Part shown: positions 36,152 through 46,100 of the stretch, piece after piece
Numbering within the stretch: the first letter of the stretch is position 1
Layout: each line of letters opens with the position of its first letter
Source of the DNA: Alcanivorax sp. DG881
GTDB taxonomy: Bacteria > Pseudomonadota > Gammaproteobacteria > Pseudomonadales > Alcanivoracaceae
Assembly (NCBI RefSeq): GCF_000155615.1
Contig: NZ_DS989915.1
Coordinates: 2,574,332 to 2,638,331, forward strand
DNA: 64,000 bases
Direction of reading: 5' to 3'
Translations under genes and position numbers: made by a program
The notes under the pieces: model-generated
What the model saw: the letters and a program-made list of their open reading frames with translations, nothing else
What the model was told of the DNA's origin: nothing
Database searches by the model: none

Positions 36152-37474
36152 TTGAGTATCAGCCGCCAGGAGTTTGCCCGTCGTCGTCAGGAACTGATGA
36201 CCATCATGGGGCCCAACAGTATTGCCATTCTGCCCGCCGCCCCGGAGCGCACCCGTAACCGGGACGTGGAATATCCGTACCGGCAGAACAGCGATTTCTG
36301 GTACCTCACCGGCTTTGCTGAACCGGAAGCGGTGATGGTGCTGCTGCCGGGTCGGGAACATGGCGAGTATGTGCTGTTCTGTCGCGACCGCGATCGCACC
36401 ATGGAAATCTGGAACGGCTACCGCGCTGGGCCGGAAGGTGCAGTATCGGAATACGATGCGGACGATGCATTCCCGATCAGCGATATTGATGAAATTCTCC
36501 CGGGGCTGATCGAAGGCAGTGAACGGGTCTATTACGATCTGGGGCACGACAGCGAATTCGACCGACGCCTGATGGGCTGGGTCAACAGCATTCGCGAACG
36601 GGTGCGCAGTGGCGCGCACCCGCCCGGCGAATTTGTGGCGCTGGCCCACCATCTGCACGACCTGCGGCTGTTCAAATCCGCCGCAGAAGGCAAGCTGATG
36701 CGCAAGGCGGCCAGCATTTCAGCCGGCGCCCATGTGCGCGCCATGCAGGCGGTCAAGCCGGGGATGATGGAATACCAGCTGGAAGCGGAATATATCCACG
36801 AATTCATGCGCCACGGTTCGCGCAGCCCGGCCTACCCGAGCATTGTCGGTGGCGGCGCCAACAGCTGCATTCTTCATTACATCGAAAACACCGGAAAGCT
36901 GAAAGCCGGTGATCTGGTGCTGGTGGATGCCGGTTGCGAGCTGGAACATTATGCATCCGATATTACCCGTACCTTTCCGGTGAACGGCACATTCAGCAAG
37001 CCACAGCAGGCGCTGTATGAGTTGGTACTGGCCAGCCAGTATGCGGCCATCGAAGCTACCCACCCGGACAACCACTGGAACGTGCCCCACGAGCAGGTGG
37101 TGAATATACTGACTCAGGGGCTGATCGACCTGGGCCTGTTGAAAGGGGAATTCAACGAGCTGGTGGAAACGGAAGGCTACCGACAATTCTTTATGCACCG
37201 CACCGGCCATTGGTTGGGGCTGGATGTGCATGACGTGGGTGATTACCGCATTCAGGAACAATGGCGCCAACTGGAGCCGGGCATGGCGCTGACCGTGGAG
37301 CCGGGACTGTATGTGGCACCGGATGACACCTCGGTGGACGAGCAATGGCGGGGTATTGGCATTCGCATCGAGGATGATGTGCTGGTGACCAAAACCGGCT
37401 GCGAAGTGCTTAGTCACGAGGTGCCGAAGGACGTGGCAGAGATTGAAAAGATAATGAAGGGCAGTCGCGAGTAA
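36152..37474 (+). CDS. pepP: Xaa-Pro aminopeptidase
   Basis: A manganese enzyme of 440 residues that removes N-terminal residues preceding proline. Metal ligands are in DAGCELEHYASDITRTFP, HRTGHWLGLDVHD, TVEPGLYV and RIEDDVLV. The TTG start has AAGGAG six bases upstream. It sits in the ygfB-pepP-ubiH-ubiI order. Its last codons lie in a palindromic repeat. Confidence 0.95.
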   Translation: MSISRQEFARRRQELMTIMGPNSIAILPAAPERTRNRDVEYPYRQNSDFWYLTGFAEPEAVMVLLPGREHGEYVLFCRDRDRTMEIWNGYRAGPEGAVSEYDADDAFPISDIDEILPGLIEGSERVYYDLGHDSEFDRRLMGWVNSIRERVRSGAHPPGEFVALAHHLHDLRLFKSAAEGKLMRKAASISAGAHVRAMQAVKPGMMEYQLEAEYIHEFMRHGSRSPAYPSIVGGGANSCILHYIENTGKLKAGDLVLVDAGCELEHYASDITRTFPVNGTFSKPQQALYELVLASQYAAIEATHPDNHWNVPHEQVVNILTQGLIDLGLLKGEFNELVETEGYRQFFMHRTGHWLGLDVHDVGDYRIQEQWRQLEPGMALTVEPGLYVAPDDTSVDEQWRGIGIRIEDDVLVTKTGCEVLSHEVPKDVAEIEKIMKGSRE

Positions 37475-37567
37475 CGAGTGCCGAGTATCGAAAATCCTGG
37501 GCTTTATGTTTTTCGTAACTCGTAACTCGGCACTTTGGTGATTCGCGCCTCAAGTGGTGCTCCTACA
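37464..37567. repeat. TGTAGG-type palindromic repeat between pepP and ubiH
   Basis: Opposed tracts CGAGTAACGAGTGCCGAGTA and TAACTCGTAACTCGGCACT, with a right end CGCGCC...GCTCCTACA like that at 9433. It overlaps the pepP stop codon, so the repeat has supplied the end of the gene. Confidence 0.65.
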
Positions 37568-37585
37568 GCGAAAATGGACGTTGGA

Positions 37586-38758
37586 ATGACGCAACAGCCT
37601 TTGGTGATTGTTGGCGGTGGTATGGCCGGGGCCTTGCTGGCGCTGTTGTTGCGTCGTCATGGCGCCGCGTCGGTGATGCTGATCGAAAGTCACCCGCTGT
37701 CCCTGCCAGACGCTCCTCCCCTGACCCCCAGTTTTGATGCCCGCAGTACCGCCTTGTCCGCGGGGACGTTGGCGGTGCTGGATGACCTGGGCCTGGGCAA
37801 TGCCGTTCGTGAGCACGCGGCGGCCATCGGTACGGTGCATGTGTCGCGACAATCCCGCCTCGGTATGACTCGCATGTCCGCCGCAGAAGAAGGGGTGGCG
37901 CAGCTGGGCGCGGTGGTGGAAAACCGCTGGCTGGGGTTTGTGTTGCTCGGGGCACTGTTTGCGGATGAGGGCATTGAGGTGCGGGCGCCGGATACCTTGT
38001 CGGGTATTCGCCGGCAGGAGGGCGGTTACCAGGTCACTCTGGCCAGTGGCGAGGTGGTGGAAACGCCGCTGTTGATCGCCGCCGACGGCGCCCGGTCCAA
38101 GACCCGGGAGTGGCTCGGTATCAGCGCCCGTGATCACGACACCGGTCACGATGCCTTGATCGCTAACCTGTCCCTGAAAGAATCGCACAAGGGCATTGCC
38201 TACGAACGTTTTCTGAATGACGGCCCACTGGCCTTGTTACCGCTGCCCGATCAGCGCATGGCGCTGGTGTGGACCGGCCCGCGGGAGCAGGTGAACCAGT
38301 GGATGGCGTTGGCGGACGACGAAGCACTGGCGCAGCTGCAGGGCCGTTGTCCGGCGGACGCGCCACGCCTTGGTGGTATCGGTGAGCGCCAGCGTTACCC
38401 GCTGATCCTCACCGATGCCTGTGCCCAGGTGGTGCCCCATGGGGTGGTGGTCGGTAATGCCGCTCACACCCTGCACCCGGTAGCCGGGCAGGGTTTTAAT
38501 CTGGCGGTGCGGGATCTGCTGGCGCTGGCGCAGACCGTGGGCGGCAATGCCGATCCCGGTAGCCTGGCGACCCTGCAGGCCTACGCACAAAAACGGGAAA
38601 AGGATCAGGCCCTGATCAGCCAGACATCCCGCTGGGTGCCGGAATTGTTCCGGGTGCAGCAGCCACTGTTTGCGCACAGTCGCCAGTTGGGGTTGGTGGC
38701 CATGGATATCCTGCCCGGGCTGCGTAGTGGTTTTGCCAAACGGGCCATGGGACTTTAA
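37586..38758 (+). CDS. ubiH: 2-octaprenyl-6-methoxyphenol hydroxylase
   Basis: An FAD monooxygenase of ubiquinone synthesis (390 residues). FAD motif IVGGGMAGALLALLLRRHG at the start, AADGARSKTREWLG in the middle and GNAAHTLHPVAGQGFNLAVRD late, where the usual GD is GN. FDARSTALSAGT matches UbiH. The start at 37586 follows ATGGA; two upstream frames are less likely. ubiI follows. Confidence 0.92.
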   Translation: MTQQPLVIVGGGMAGALLALLLRRHGAASVMLIESHPLSLPDAPPLTPSFDARSTALSAGTLAVLDDLGLGNAVREHAAAIGTVHVSRQSRLGMTRMSAAEEGVAQLGAVVENRWLGFVLLGALFADEGIEVRAPDTLSGIRRQEGGYQVTLASGEVVETPLLIAADGARSKTREWLGISARDHDTGHDALIANLSLKESHKGIAYERFLNDGPLALLPLPDQRMALVWTGPREQVNQWMALADDEALAQLQGRCPADAPRLGGIGERQRYPLILTDACAQVVPHGVVVGNAAHTLHPVAGQGFNLAVRDLLALAQTVGGNADPGSLATLQAYAQKREKDQALISQTSRWVPELFRVQQPLFAHSRQLGLVAMDILPGLRSGFAKRAMGL

Positions 38759-38769
38759 GAACAGCGGAC

Positions 38770-38872
38770 AGCGAAACCGCTTGAGGCGGGAACTACCTGA
38801 AGACGAGTTACGAGAACCGAAAACTGCTTTTGCCTTCTGCAACTCGCTCCTCGTCACTCGCAACTGAATAAA
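38770..38872. repeat. TGTAGG-type palindromic repeat remnant between ubiH and ubiI
   Basis: ACGAGTTACGAGAACCGAAA faces TTCTGCAACTCGCTCCTCG; outer ends are degraded. Third relative of the 9277-9433 element. Confidence 0.5.
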
Positions 38873-38906
38873 CGAATCCGGGCCACAACCTTTGAGAGCC
38901 GCACCC

Positions 38907-40175
38907 ATGACACAACAGGTTGATCAACAACACATCATCATCGTTGGCGGTGGCATGACCGGTGGGTTGCTGGCAGTGCTGTTGGCGGAGCAAGGGTTGA
39001 AGGTGACCGTGCTGGACGGTGCGCCTGCCCCGGCCATACCGCAGGGTAAGGCGCAGCTGCGGGTGTCCACGCTTACCGAAGCCAGCCATTGGCTGCTGCG
39101 TAATACCGGGGTGTGGGATTATCTGGATGTGTCGCGGGTGCAGCCCTACAGTGCCATGCAGGTGTGGGACCAGGATGGCACCGGCGAGGTGCTGTTTCAG
39201 GCGGAGGAGGTGGGCGCCGAGAGCCTGGGCTGGTTGCTGGAGAATGGGCATCTGGCCGCCGCGTTGTATCAGAAAGCGGCCACCTTGCCGACATTGGACT
39301 GGCAGTGCGGCGTGCAGGTGGATGCCCTGCGCCGCGATGCCGACACCGGCCAATGGGCGGTGCGCAGTGGCGATACACACTGGCAGGCAGATCTGCTGAT
39401 AGGGGCCGACGGTGCCCGCTCGCAGGTGCGCGAACAGGCGGGCATCAGTGGTGGTCCGCGCGACAGTGGCCATCATGCATTGGTGGCGACCATCGCCACC
39501 GCGCAGCCCCATGGCACCTGTGCCCGGCAGGTCTTTATGGAAAGCGGGCCGCTGGCGTTGTTGCCGTTATTCACGGACGCGGAGCAAGGGGATCAGCGTC
39601 AGTGTTCCATCGTCTGGTCTGGCTGGCCGGAACGAATTGCGGAACTGCGCGACAAGGATGCGGTCTCTTTCGCGGCAGAATTGCAGGCCGCCGTGGGCGA
39701 CGCCCTGGGGCCGGTGACCCTGCTCAGCGAACGGGCGGTGTTCCCGATCCAGGAGCGTCACGCCAGCCAGTATGTGGCGGCTGGTCTGGCGCTGGTGGGC
39801 GATGCCGCCCACGTGATACACCCGTTGGCCGGGCAAGGTGTGAACCTGGGCTTGCTGGATGCGGCGGTGCTGGCAGAAGAAATCGCGCGGGCCAGTGAGC
39901 ACGGGCGAGACTGTGCCGACCCGGCCGCCCTGGCGCGTTATCAGCGCCGCCGCCGCGGCGAAAACCTGCTGATGCAGAATGCCATGCGCGGCTTCCAGTC
40001 CCTGTTCGAGCAGCGTGCCATGCCGGTGCGCTGGTTGCGGAACACGGGCATGCGCTGGGTCAATCAGGCCGGCCCGGTGAAAGGTTTTTTCGCCCGTCAG
40101 GCCATGGGGCGAACCACGGATTTGCCGGCCCGGGCAAAACCGCCAGCGTTTGGCGCTAGAGCTGACTCGCGTTAG
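38907..40175 (+). CDS. ubiI: Ubiquinone biosynthesis FAD hydroxylase (UbiI/VisC family)
   Basis: A 422-residue paralogue of UbiH with IVGGGMTGGLLAVLLAEQG, IGADGARSQVREQAG and GDAAHVIHPLAGQGVNLGLLDAA. It likely hydroxylates C5 of the ubiquinone ring at the membrane. QLRVSTLTEAS fits UbiI/UbiF. An upstream TTG at 38892 lacks a ribosome-binding site. Confidence 0.88.
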   Translation: MTQQVDQQHIIIVGGGMTGGLLAVLLAEQGLKVTVLDGAPAPAIPQGKAQLRVSTLTEASHWLLRNTGVWDYLDVSRVQPYSAMQVWDQDGTGEVLFQAEEVGAESLGWLLENGHLAAALYQKAATLPTLDWQCGVQVDALRRDADTGQWAVRSGDTHWQADLLIGADGARSQVREQAGISGGPRDSGHHALVATIATAQPHGTCARQVFMESGPLALLPLFTDAEQGDQRQCSIVWSGWPERIAELRDKDAVSFAAELQAAVGDALGPVTLLSERAVFPIQERHASQYVAAGLALVGDAAHVIHPLAGQGVNLGLLDAAVLAEEIARASEHGRDCADPAALARYQRRRRGENLLMQNAMRGFQSLFEQRAMPVRWLRNTGMRWVNQAGPVKGFFARQAMGRTTDLPARAKPPAFGARADSR

Positions 40176-40195
40176 CTGCCATACTGGCGGAAGTT

Positions 40196-40208
40196 AAGAA
40201 TCATTCTT
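40196..40208. promoter_or_regulatory. Fur-box-like dyad upstream of the iron transporter
   Basis: AAGAATCATTCTT is a 13-base palindrome resembling the core of the Fur site, followed by the partly matching GCGAATAATT. It lies 28 bases before the start of an iron-type binding protein. Iron control is inferred. Confidence 0.5.
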
Positions 40209-40235
40209 GTTTGCGAATAATTGGAGCGAATGGAT

Positions 40236-41246
40236 ATGCGCGTGTTTGGCATCATAGTTGGCGCCCTGGTTGTGGCGTCTGGCCTGTGGGGGTGTTCCGA
40301 ACCGACCGCCGATGAAGAGCTGGTGGTGTATACCTCCCGCAACGATCACCTGATCAAACCGGTGTTCGATGCCTACACCGAGGCCACCGGTGTGCGAATC
40401 CGCTACATCACCGACAATGCCTCGGCCCTCACCGCCCGTTTGCAGGCCGAGGGTGAACGCTCCCCGGCGGATATGCTGATCACTGTGGACGCCGGTAATC
40501 TGTGGAATGCGGCAGAAAAAGGCCTGCTCAGCCCGGTGGAATCCGTGGTGCTGAAAAACAATGTGCCCGATGCGCTCACCGACCCGAAGAAGCAATGGTA
40601 TGGCCTGACCGTGCGCGCTCGCACACTGGTGTATTCCAAGGACCGGTTGCAGCCCAGCGAGCTGTCTACCTACGAAGACCTGGCCGACCCGAAATGGAAA
40701 GGGCGCTTGTGTTTGCGCACCTCCAAGAAGGTCTACAACCAGTCGCTGGTGGCGACCATGATTGAGCGTCTTGGCGAAGAAAAGGCCGAAGAAATCGTGC
40801 GCGGCTGGGTGGCCAACCTGGCCACGGATGTGTTCTCCAACGACACCGCCTTGATGGAAGCTATCGTTGCCGGCCAATGTGATGTGGGCATCGTTAATAC
40901 CTACTACTACGGCCGCATGAAGCGCGATAACCCGCAGCTGCCGCTGGGGCTGTTCTGGGCCAACCAGGAGAGCAGCGGCGTGCACGTGAACATTTCCGGT
41001 GCCGGGGTTACAGCGAATGCGCCGCATCCGGAAAAAGCCAAAGCCCTGCTGGAATGGATGACCCAGCCCGCCGCCCAGCAACTGTTGGCCGACCGCAACC
41101 TGGAATACCCGGTGAATGCGTCGGTGAAACCCCCGGAAGAAGTGCGCTCCTGGGGCGAGTTCAAGTCTGATGATCTGAACGTGAGTGTGGCCGGTGCCCT
41201 CCAGGTGGAGGCGGTGAAACTGATGGACCGCGCCGGATACCGCTAA
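40236..41246 (+). CDS. Iron(III) ABC transporter substrate-binding lipoprotein
   Basis: A 336-residue binding protein of the FbpA/FutA type. GGAG lies nine bases before the ATG at 40236; the signal ends in a lipobox GLWGC. EELVVYTSRNDHLIKPVFDAYTE opens the mature domain; the paired tyrosines in NTYYYGRM are the classic Fe(III) ligands, and SGAGVTANAPHPEKAKALLEWM closes the fold. It is likely anchored and delivers ferric iron to the permease encoded four bases downstream. Confidence 0.9.
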   Translation: MRVFGIIVGALVVASGLWGCSEPTADEELVVYTSRNDHLIKPVFDAYTEATGVRIRYITDNASALTARLQAEGERSPADMLITVDAGNLWNAAEKGLLSPVESVVLKNNVPDALTDPKKQWYGLTVRARTLVYSKDRLQPSELSTYEDLADPKWKGRLCLRTSKKVYNQSLVATMIERLGEEKAEEIVRGWVANLATDVFSNDTALMEAIVAGQCDVGIVNTYYYGRMKRDNPQLPLGLFWANQESSGVHVNISGAGVTANAPHPEKAKALLEWMTQPAAQQLLADRNLEYPVNASVKPPEEVRSWGEFKSDDLNVSVAGALQVEAVKLMDRAGYR

Positions 41247-41249
41247 CCG

Positions 41250-42824
41250 GTGATTCGGCGCGGCGCGTTTTCGTTCAGTGGGGCCAGCGTGATTGCGCTG
41301 GCCCTGTTGGTCGTGGTGCCCATTCTGGTGCTGCTCGCTGCCTGGCGACAGCAGGAATGGGCGACCTGGCAGCACCTGATGGACACGGTGCTGTTGCGCC
41401 TGATTGGCAACACGGTATTTCTGATGATCGGCGTGGCCATTGGCGTGTCGCTGCTGGGCATCACCCTGGCCTGGTGTGTGGCCACCCTGGATTTCCCCGG
41501 CCGTCGCTGGCTGCAATGGGCGTTACTGCTGCCCATGGCCATGCCTGCCTATGTGCTGGCGTTCGTGCTGGTGGATCTGCTCGACTATGCCGGGCCGATC
41601 CAGACCCAGATGCGCAGCTGGTGGAGTGCTTTCCCCGGCTTCAGCGCCCGCCATCCCCTCTGGGTCGTGGTGACTCTCTCGCTGGTGCTTTACCCCTATG
41701 TGTACATGCTGGCGCGGCTGGCCTTTCAGGCCCAGGGCCGTGCCGTGCTGGAGCAGGCACGGATTCTTGGTGATGGCCCGCTCCGTGCTTTTTTCAAAGT
41801 GGCGTTGCCCATGGCGCGGCCGGGCATTGCTGCCGGGCTGGCGCTGGCGTTGATGGAAACCCTGGCGGACTTCGGGGCGGTGTCAGTATTCAACTTCGAC
41901 ACCTTTACCACTGCCATTTATAAAAGCTGGTACGGGCTGTTCAATTTACAGGCGGCGGCGCAGCTGGCGTCGTTGTTGTTGCTGTTTGTGCTGGTCTCCC
42001 TGTGGCTGGAGCGCCGTGGCCGGCGCCGGGCCCGTTTCAGCGAACTGGGAGGGCGGCAGGTCATGCGCGTGCGACCGCGTTTTGCCTGGCTGATCTCCGC
42101 CTTCGCCTTTGCGGTGCTGTTCATGGCCTTTTTGCTGCCGGTGTGTCGCCTGTTGTACTGGGTGGTAGGCACGGGCATCGACGGGCTGGATAGCCGCTTC
42201 TTCAGCCTGATCTGGCGCACCTTCCTGCTGGGCGCCATGGCCGCCTCGCTGGTGCTGGTGCTGGCCAGCTGGCTGGCCTGGGTCAAGCGTCACCAGCCGT
42301 CGCGGGCGGTATCCGGTTCGGTGCAGTTGGCCACCCTGGGCTATGCATTACCCGGCTCGGTGCTGGCGGTGGGCATCATGGTCAGCTTCAGCGCCGTGGA
42401 AGCCCGGCTGGACCAGTGGGGCCTGGCGATTCCGCTGGTGGGCGGGCTGGCGGCGCTGATTCTGGCCTATGTGGTGCGTTTTCTGGCGGTGGCCTTCGGC
42501 CCGGTGGAAAACGCGTTGCAACAGGTGCGCCCCAGCCTGGTGGAAGCAGCCCGTACCCTGGGCGCGTCCGCCTCCGATGTGGGGCGCCGGATCTATCTGC
42601 CGATGATGCTGCCGGGGCTGTTCACCGCGCTGCTTCTGGTGGGCATTGATGTGATGAAGGAAATGCCTGCCACTCTGCTGCTGCGGCCCTTTGGCTGGGA
42701 CACGCTGGCAGTACGTATCTATGAGCTTACCGCCGAAGGGGAGTGGCAACGCGCCGCCGCCCCGTCACTGACCCTGGTGTTGCTGGGGCTGGTGCCTGTC
42801 ATCGTGCTTAGTCGCCGCCGTTAG
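41250..42824 (+). CDS. Iron(III) ABC transporter permease (fused double domain)
   Basis: A 524-residue inner-membrane protein of about 12 helices, the FbpB type with two permease halves joined. Each half has the ATPase-docking EAA loop: EQARILGDGPLRAFFKVALPMARPG and EAARTLGASASDVGRRIYLPMMLPG. It starts with GTG three bases after the previous stop, so the two are co-translated. No ATP-binding subunit gene follows; it must be elsewhere. Confidence 0.9.
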   Translation: MIRRGAFSFSGASVIALALLVVVPILVLLAAWRQQEWATWQHLMDTVLLRLIGNTVFLMIGVAIGVSLLGITLAWCVATLDFPGRRWLQWALLLPMAMPAYVLAFVLVDLLDYAGPIQTQMRSWWSAFPGFSARHPLWVVVTLSLVLYPYVYMLARLAFQAQGRAVLEQARILGDGPLRAFFKVALPMARPGIAAGLALALMETLADFGAVSVFNFDTFTTAIYKSWYGLFNLQAAAQLASLLLLFVLVSLWLERRGRRRARFSELGGRQVMRVRPRFAWLISAFAFAVLFMAFLLPVCRLLYWVVGTGIDGLDSRFFSLIWRTFLLGAMAASLVLVLASWLAWVKRHQPSRAVSGSVQLATLGYALPGSVLAVGIMVSFSAVEARLDQWGLAIPLVGGLAALILAYVVRFLAVAFGPVENALQQVRPSLVEAARTLGASASDVGRRIYLPMMLPGLFTALLLVGIDVMKEMPATLLLRPFGWDTLAVRIYELTAEGEWQRAAAPSLTLVLLGLVPVIVLSRRR

Positions 42825-43122
42825 TCAGGCTTTATTTGCACGATCGTTCACATTTAACCCTCCATTTTCTAGTAGTAAAGTTGTTTTTAGTTAATGACTT
42901 ACTACTGATTCATTATGTTTTTAGTTCTCTTGTGAACAGTTGTGAGCATTATTTTCAATAGTGTGATCCGGTCATCGTTTTTTTCCCTGTCTGTATTGCT
43001 ACTTTCCCCTTTCGCCATGGATGAATTGCCGTGGCGCGGTGGCAGGCAATGGATGCCTGCCCGCAATAACAATAAAGCCCGGCTTCGTCGTGACGATGGC
43101 ATGCCGGTGCACGGAGATGCCA
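42825..43122 (+). other. AT-rich region upstream of lipoprotein 1
   Basis: The first 140 bases are clearly AT-richer than flanking genes. An 8-bp dyad AGTAGTAA / TTACTACT (42871-42878 and 42899-42906) and two TTGTGA units near 42931-42948 may be regulatory sites for the lipoprotein-channel cluster. No channel gene precedes lipoprotein 1 here. Confidence 0.4.
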
Positions 43123-46100
43123 ATGCAAACCCTGACCGTGTTTCTCGATCGGCGCGTTTTTCTGCGCTTGTGCCCATGGTTGAAGAGCCTGATGGGCGTG
43201 AGTTTGTTGGCCTTGCTGGTTGCCTGTGGCGGCGAGGAGGGGGCCACCGCATTCGATGACAGCGGGAAAGGGGGGCTTTATTACAGTTACCCCTATGATG
43301 GACAGCAGGCGGTGCCACCCCATGCCCCGATCGTCCTGCGTTTTTCCGACCCGGTGTCGCTGGACGCCAGCAATGTCAGCCTCTACGAATGCGCCCCGGA
43401 TGCCCGCCGTTGTGATGCGAACAGCGCTGTGGCCAGCGTGGCACTGGCAGCGCCACACAGCAGTGGCAACGGCCGGGGCGTCGTGCTTGCGCCGGACGTC
43501 GGTGCACTGAAAACCGGCACGGGTTATTCCCTGGTGCTGAATGATCTGGTCATTGATGATCAGAGGGTGAGCCTGCCCAACGGCAGCCTGGCGTTTCGCA
43601 CCCGGATAGCCCGTGAAGGGTCGATCCGGGATCAGGTGCCGGACCCGCAGCTGGCGATCACCCGTATCGTGCCGGACGGCGACTTGCCGCTACTGGATTT
43701 TTCCACCGTGAGTGTGCGCTTCAATCAGCCGCTGGACCCGAAAACGGTGAAGTATGGTGATACCGTCAATCTGACATCCGGCGGTGAGCAAGTGCCCGCC
43801 GCAGTGTGGGCGAAGGGCAGCGCACTGGTGCTCGACCCGGAGGAGACATTGATCCCCGGTCAGTCATACAGCCTGTTGATTATGCCGGGAGTGAAAGGGC
43901 TGGCCGGCGATGGGCTGGACAGCCCGATGCTGAAAAGCTGGGTAGCCAGAAGTACGGAGCCGCGAGCCACCATGGTCCAGCGTGCCGCCGCCGCTGACGA
44001 CTGCGATCAGCCGTCACCTTCCAGTACCTCCATGCTCACCGGCATGGCCATCAACTGTGTGCCGGTCATCGCCCGGTTGCTGGGTGACACCACGGTGTCG
44101 CGGCAGTCCGGTGATGTGTTTGCGGAGCTGGCCTACGCGCCAAATTTTCCGGAAGTGACCCCGCTGCGCATTCCCCGTGGTGCGTTACTGAAAGGGGATC
44201 CGCTGAAAGTGATGATCGGTGGGCAGGTGGATGCCGGTTTTGATTCCGGTGAGGTCACCGTGACGTTTCTGTCCGATGCCACCGGTTACCTGATTCCCAA
44301 CCCCAATAGTGTCAGCCCCAATGCACCTCGGCAGCTGCGCCTGAATATCGACGTGGCGTTTGCCACTGAAGAACCGCGTGCCAATGGCGCCTTTACCCAA
44401 ACGTTGCTACAGGTGGAGCTGGTCGGCACAGCCAAGGCCAATACCAGCACCGGCAGCCTGGTCACCGATGCGGTGGGCGTGGTGGAGCCGGAGGTGCTGG
44501 GGGTGGAAACCGCCTACGGGGTACTCAGTTTCCATATGGAATCCTACCCGGACCAGAACAATGCCCCGGCACCGCAGGACGATATGACACCCCCGACTTT
44601 GCAAGCGTGGCAGCCGGGTGAAGCCACCTTGATGCAGCGGCCGGGGGACCCGGTGGTACTCAACTTCAGTGAGCCGCTGGACCCGGGCAGCGTGCAGGCC
44701 GCCGGGGAAGCAGATGACACTCTGCTGCTGACCCGCGACGGCATGCCGGAGCCGTTTCAGTGGCGCGTGGATGGCGCGGCCCTGGTGCTGCAGCCGGAAG
44801 AGCCTTTGGCCCATGGTGCGCAGTATCAGGTGTTGTTCACCGACGGTATTCGCGACATCGCCGGCAACGGCGCGCTGGCCGATACCCTGACTTTTTCCCT
44901 GCCGGATTATGCCGCCGGGAACGCCCGGGCGCCGCTGGTGCTGTCTGCCTATCCGGGGTTTCCCTGTAATACCGTGGGCCGGGATCTGGCTGCCAATCGT
45001 GCCGGGCGTTGCGTCGGTGGCCGTGATGGCACCGGCACCGCGCCGGAGGGCGCGGGCCCGGTGGTGGAAGATGACCACCTTCCCCTGGCCCGTTTGCCGG
45101 TTAATCGCGACATCAAGCTGACCTTCTCCCAGGCCCTGGATGCGGATTCCGTGAATGCCGAGACCTTTGTGCTGGAGGCCGTCGACGATGCGGGCCAGCC
45201 GCAAGGCAATGCGCTGCCCGGCGTGTTGAATGCCCGGGGGCACACGCTCACCTTTACCCCCGAGGAGGCGTTGCAGGCTGGAGAGTTGTACCGCTATACC
45301 CTGCATTCTGTGGTCGATAATCCGGCCTGTGGGGTGGACGCCATTTGCGATGGGCGAGGCCTGCCGTTGCAAACCCGGCTGCTGTATCAGGGCCCGGAAA
45401 ACGTACCCGGGGCACAACAGGGCGGCGAATCGCTGGTGGTGTATTTCCGCGCCAGTGAGGCAAGCGGTGAGGTGCTGCAGGGGCTGCGGAACCTGCCTAC
45501 GGCAGACGTGAATGCCAGCCTGATCCGTGAGTCCAGTGAGGCAGCCCCCTCCACGGAGGCCAGCGCCATTCTTAACAGTGCGTTTCTGGAAAAAGGAACG
45601 CCGGCGGCACAGGGCCAGCTTATTGCCGACTTTGATATCGGCTGCCCCAGTGACGACTATGTCACCCCGGACCTAAGTGCGTTTCCGGCCCTGGAAGCGC
45701 AGTACAGCCATCTCTATACGGATATGCCCGAGGCACCCTGCCCGGATAACCAATACCTGTTCCTGAGCGGCAACCTGACAGCGGAGATCGACGGCTACCT
45801 GAGCGCAGGGGACGTGCTTGCCCGTTTCGGTGATGATCCGTTGATTCCCGATGTGGTGAAGACACAGGGGGGCGTGCTGGCCTACATCCACCCCAGCCGG
45901 ATCGTGACCACAGGCACTACCGTCTACCCGATCCTGACCCCCATCGCCGCCAACCTGACCCAGGCGGTGATGCCCGCACCCACCGGTCCGCAGCTTATGC
46001 GTATCCGTTATGCCTGTGACGCCAACCCCGCGGCCTCGGCACCCTGCGCCGCCCAGGACCAGGGCCGGGTGAAAGGCTGGATTGTTGAAGGCGCCAGCGA

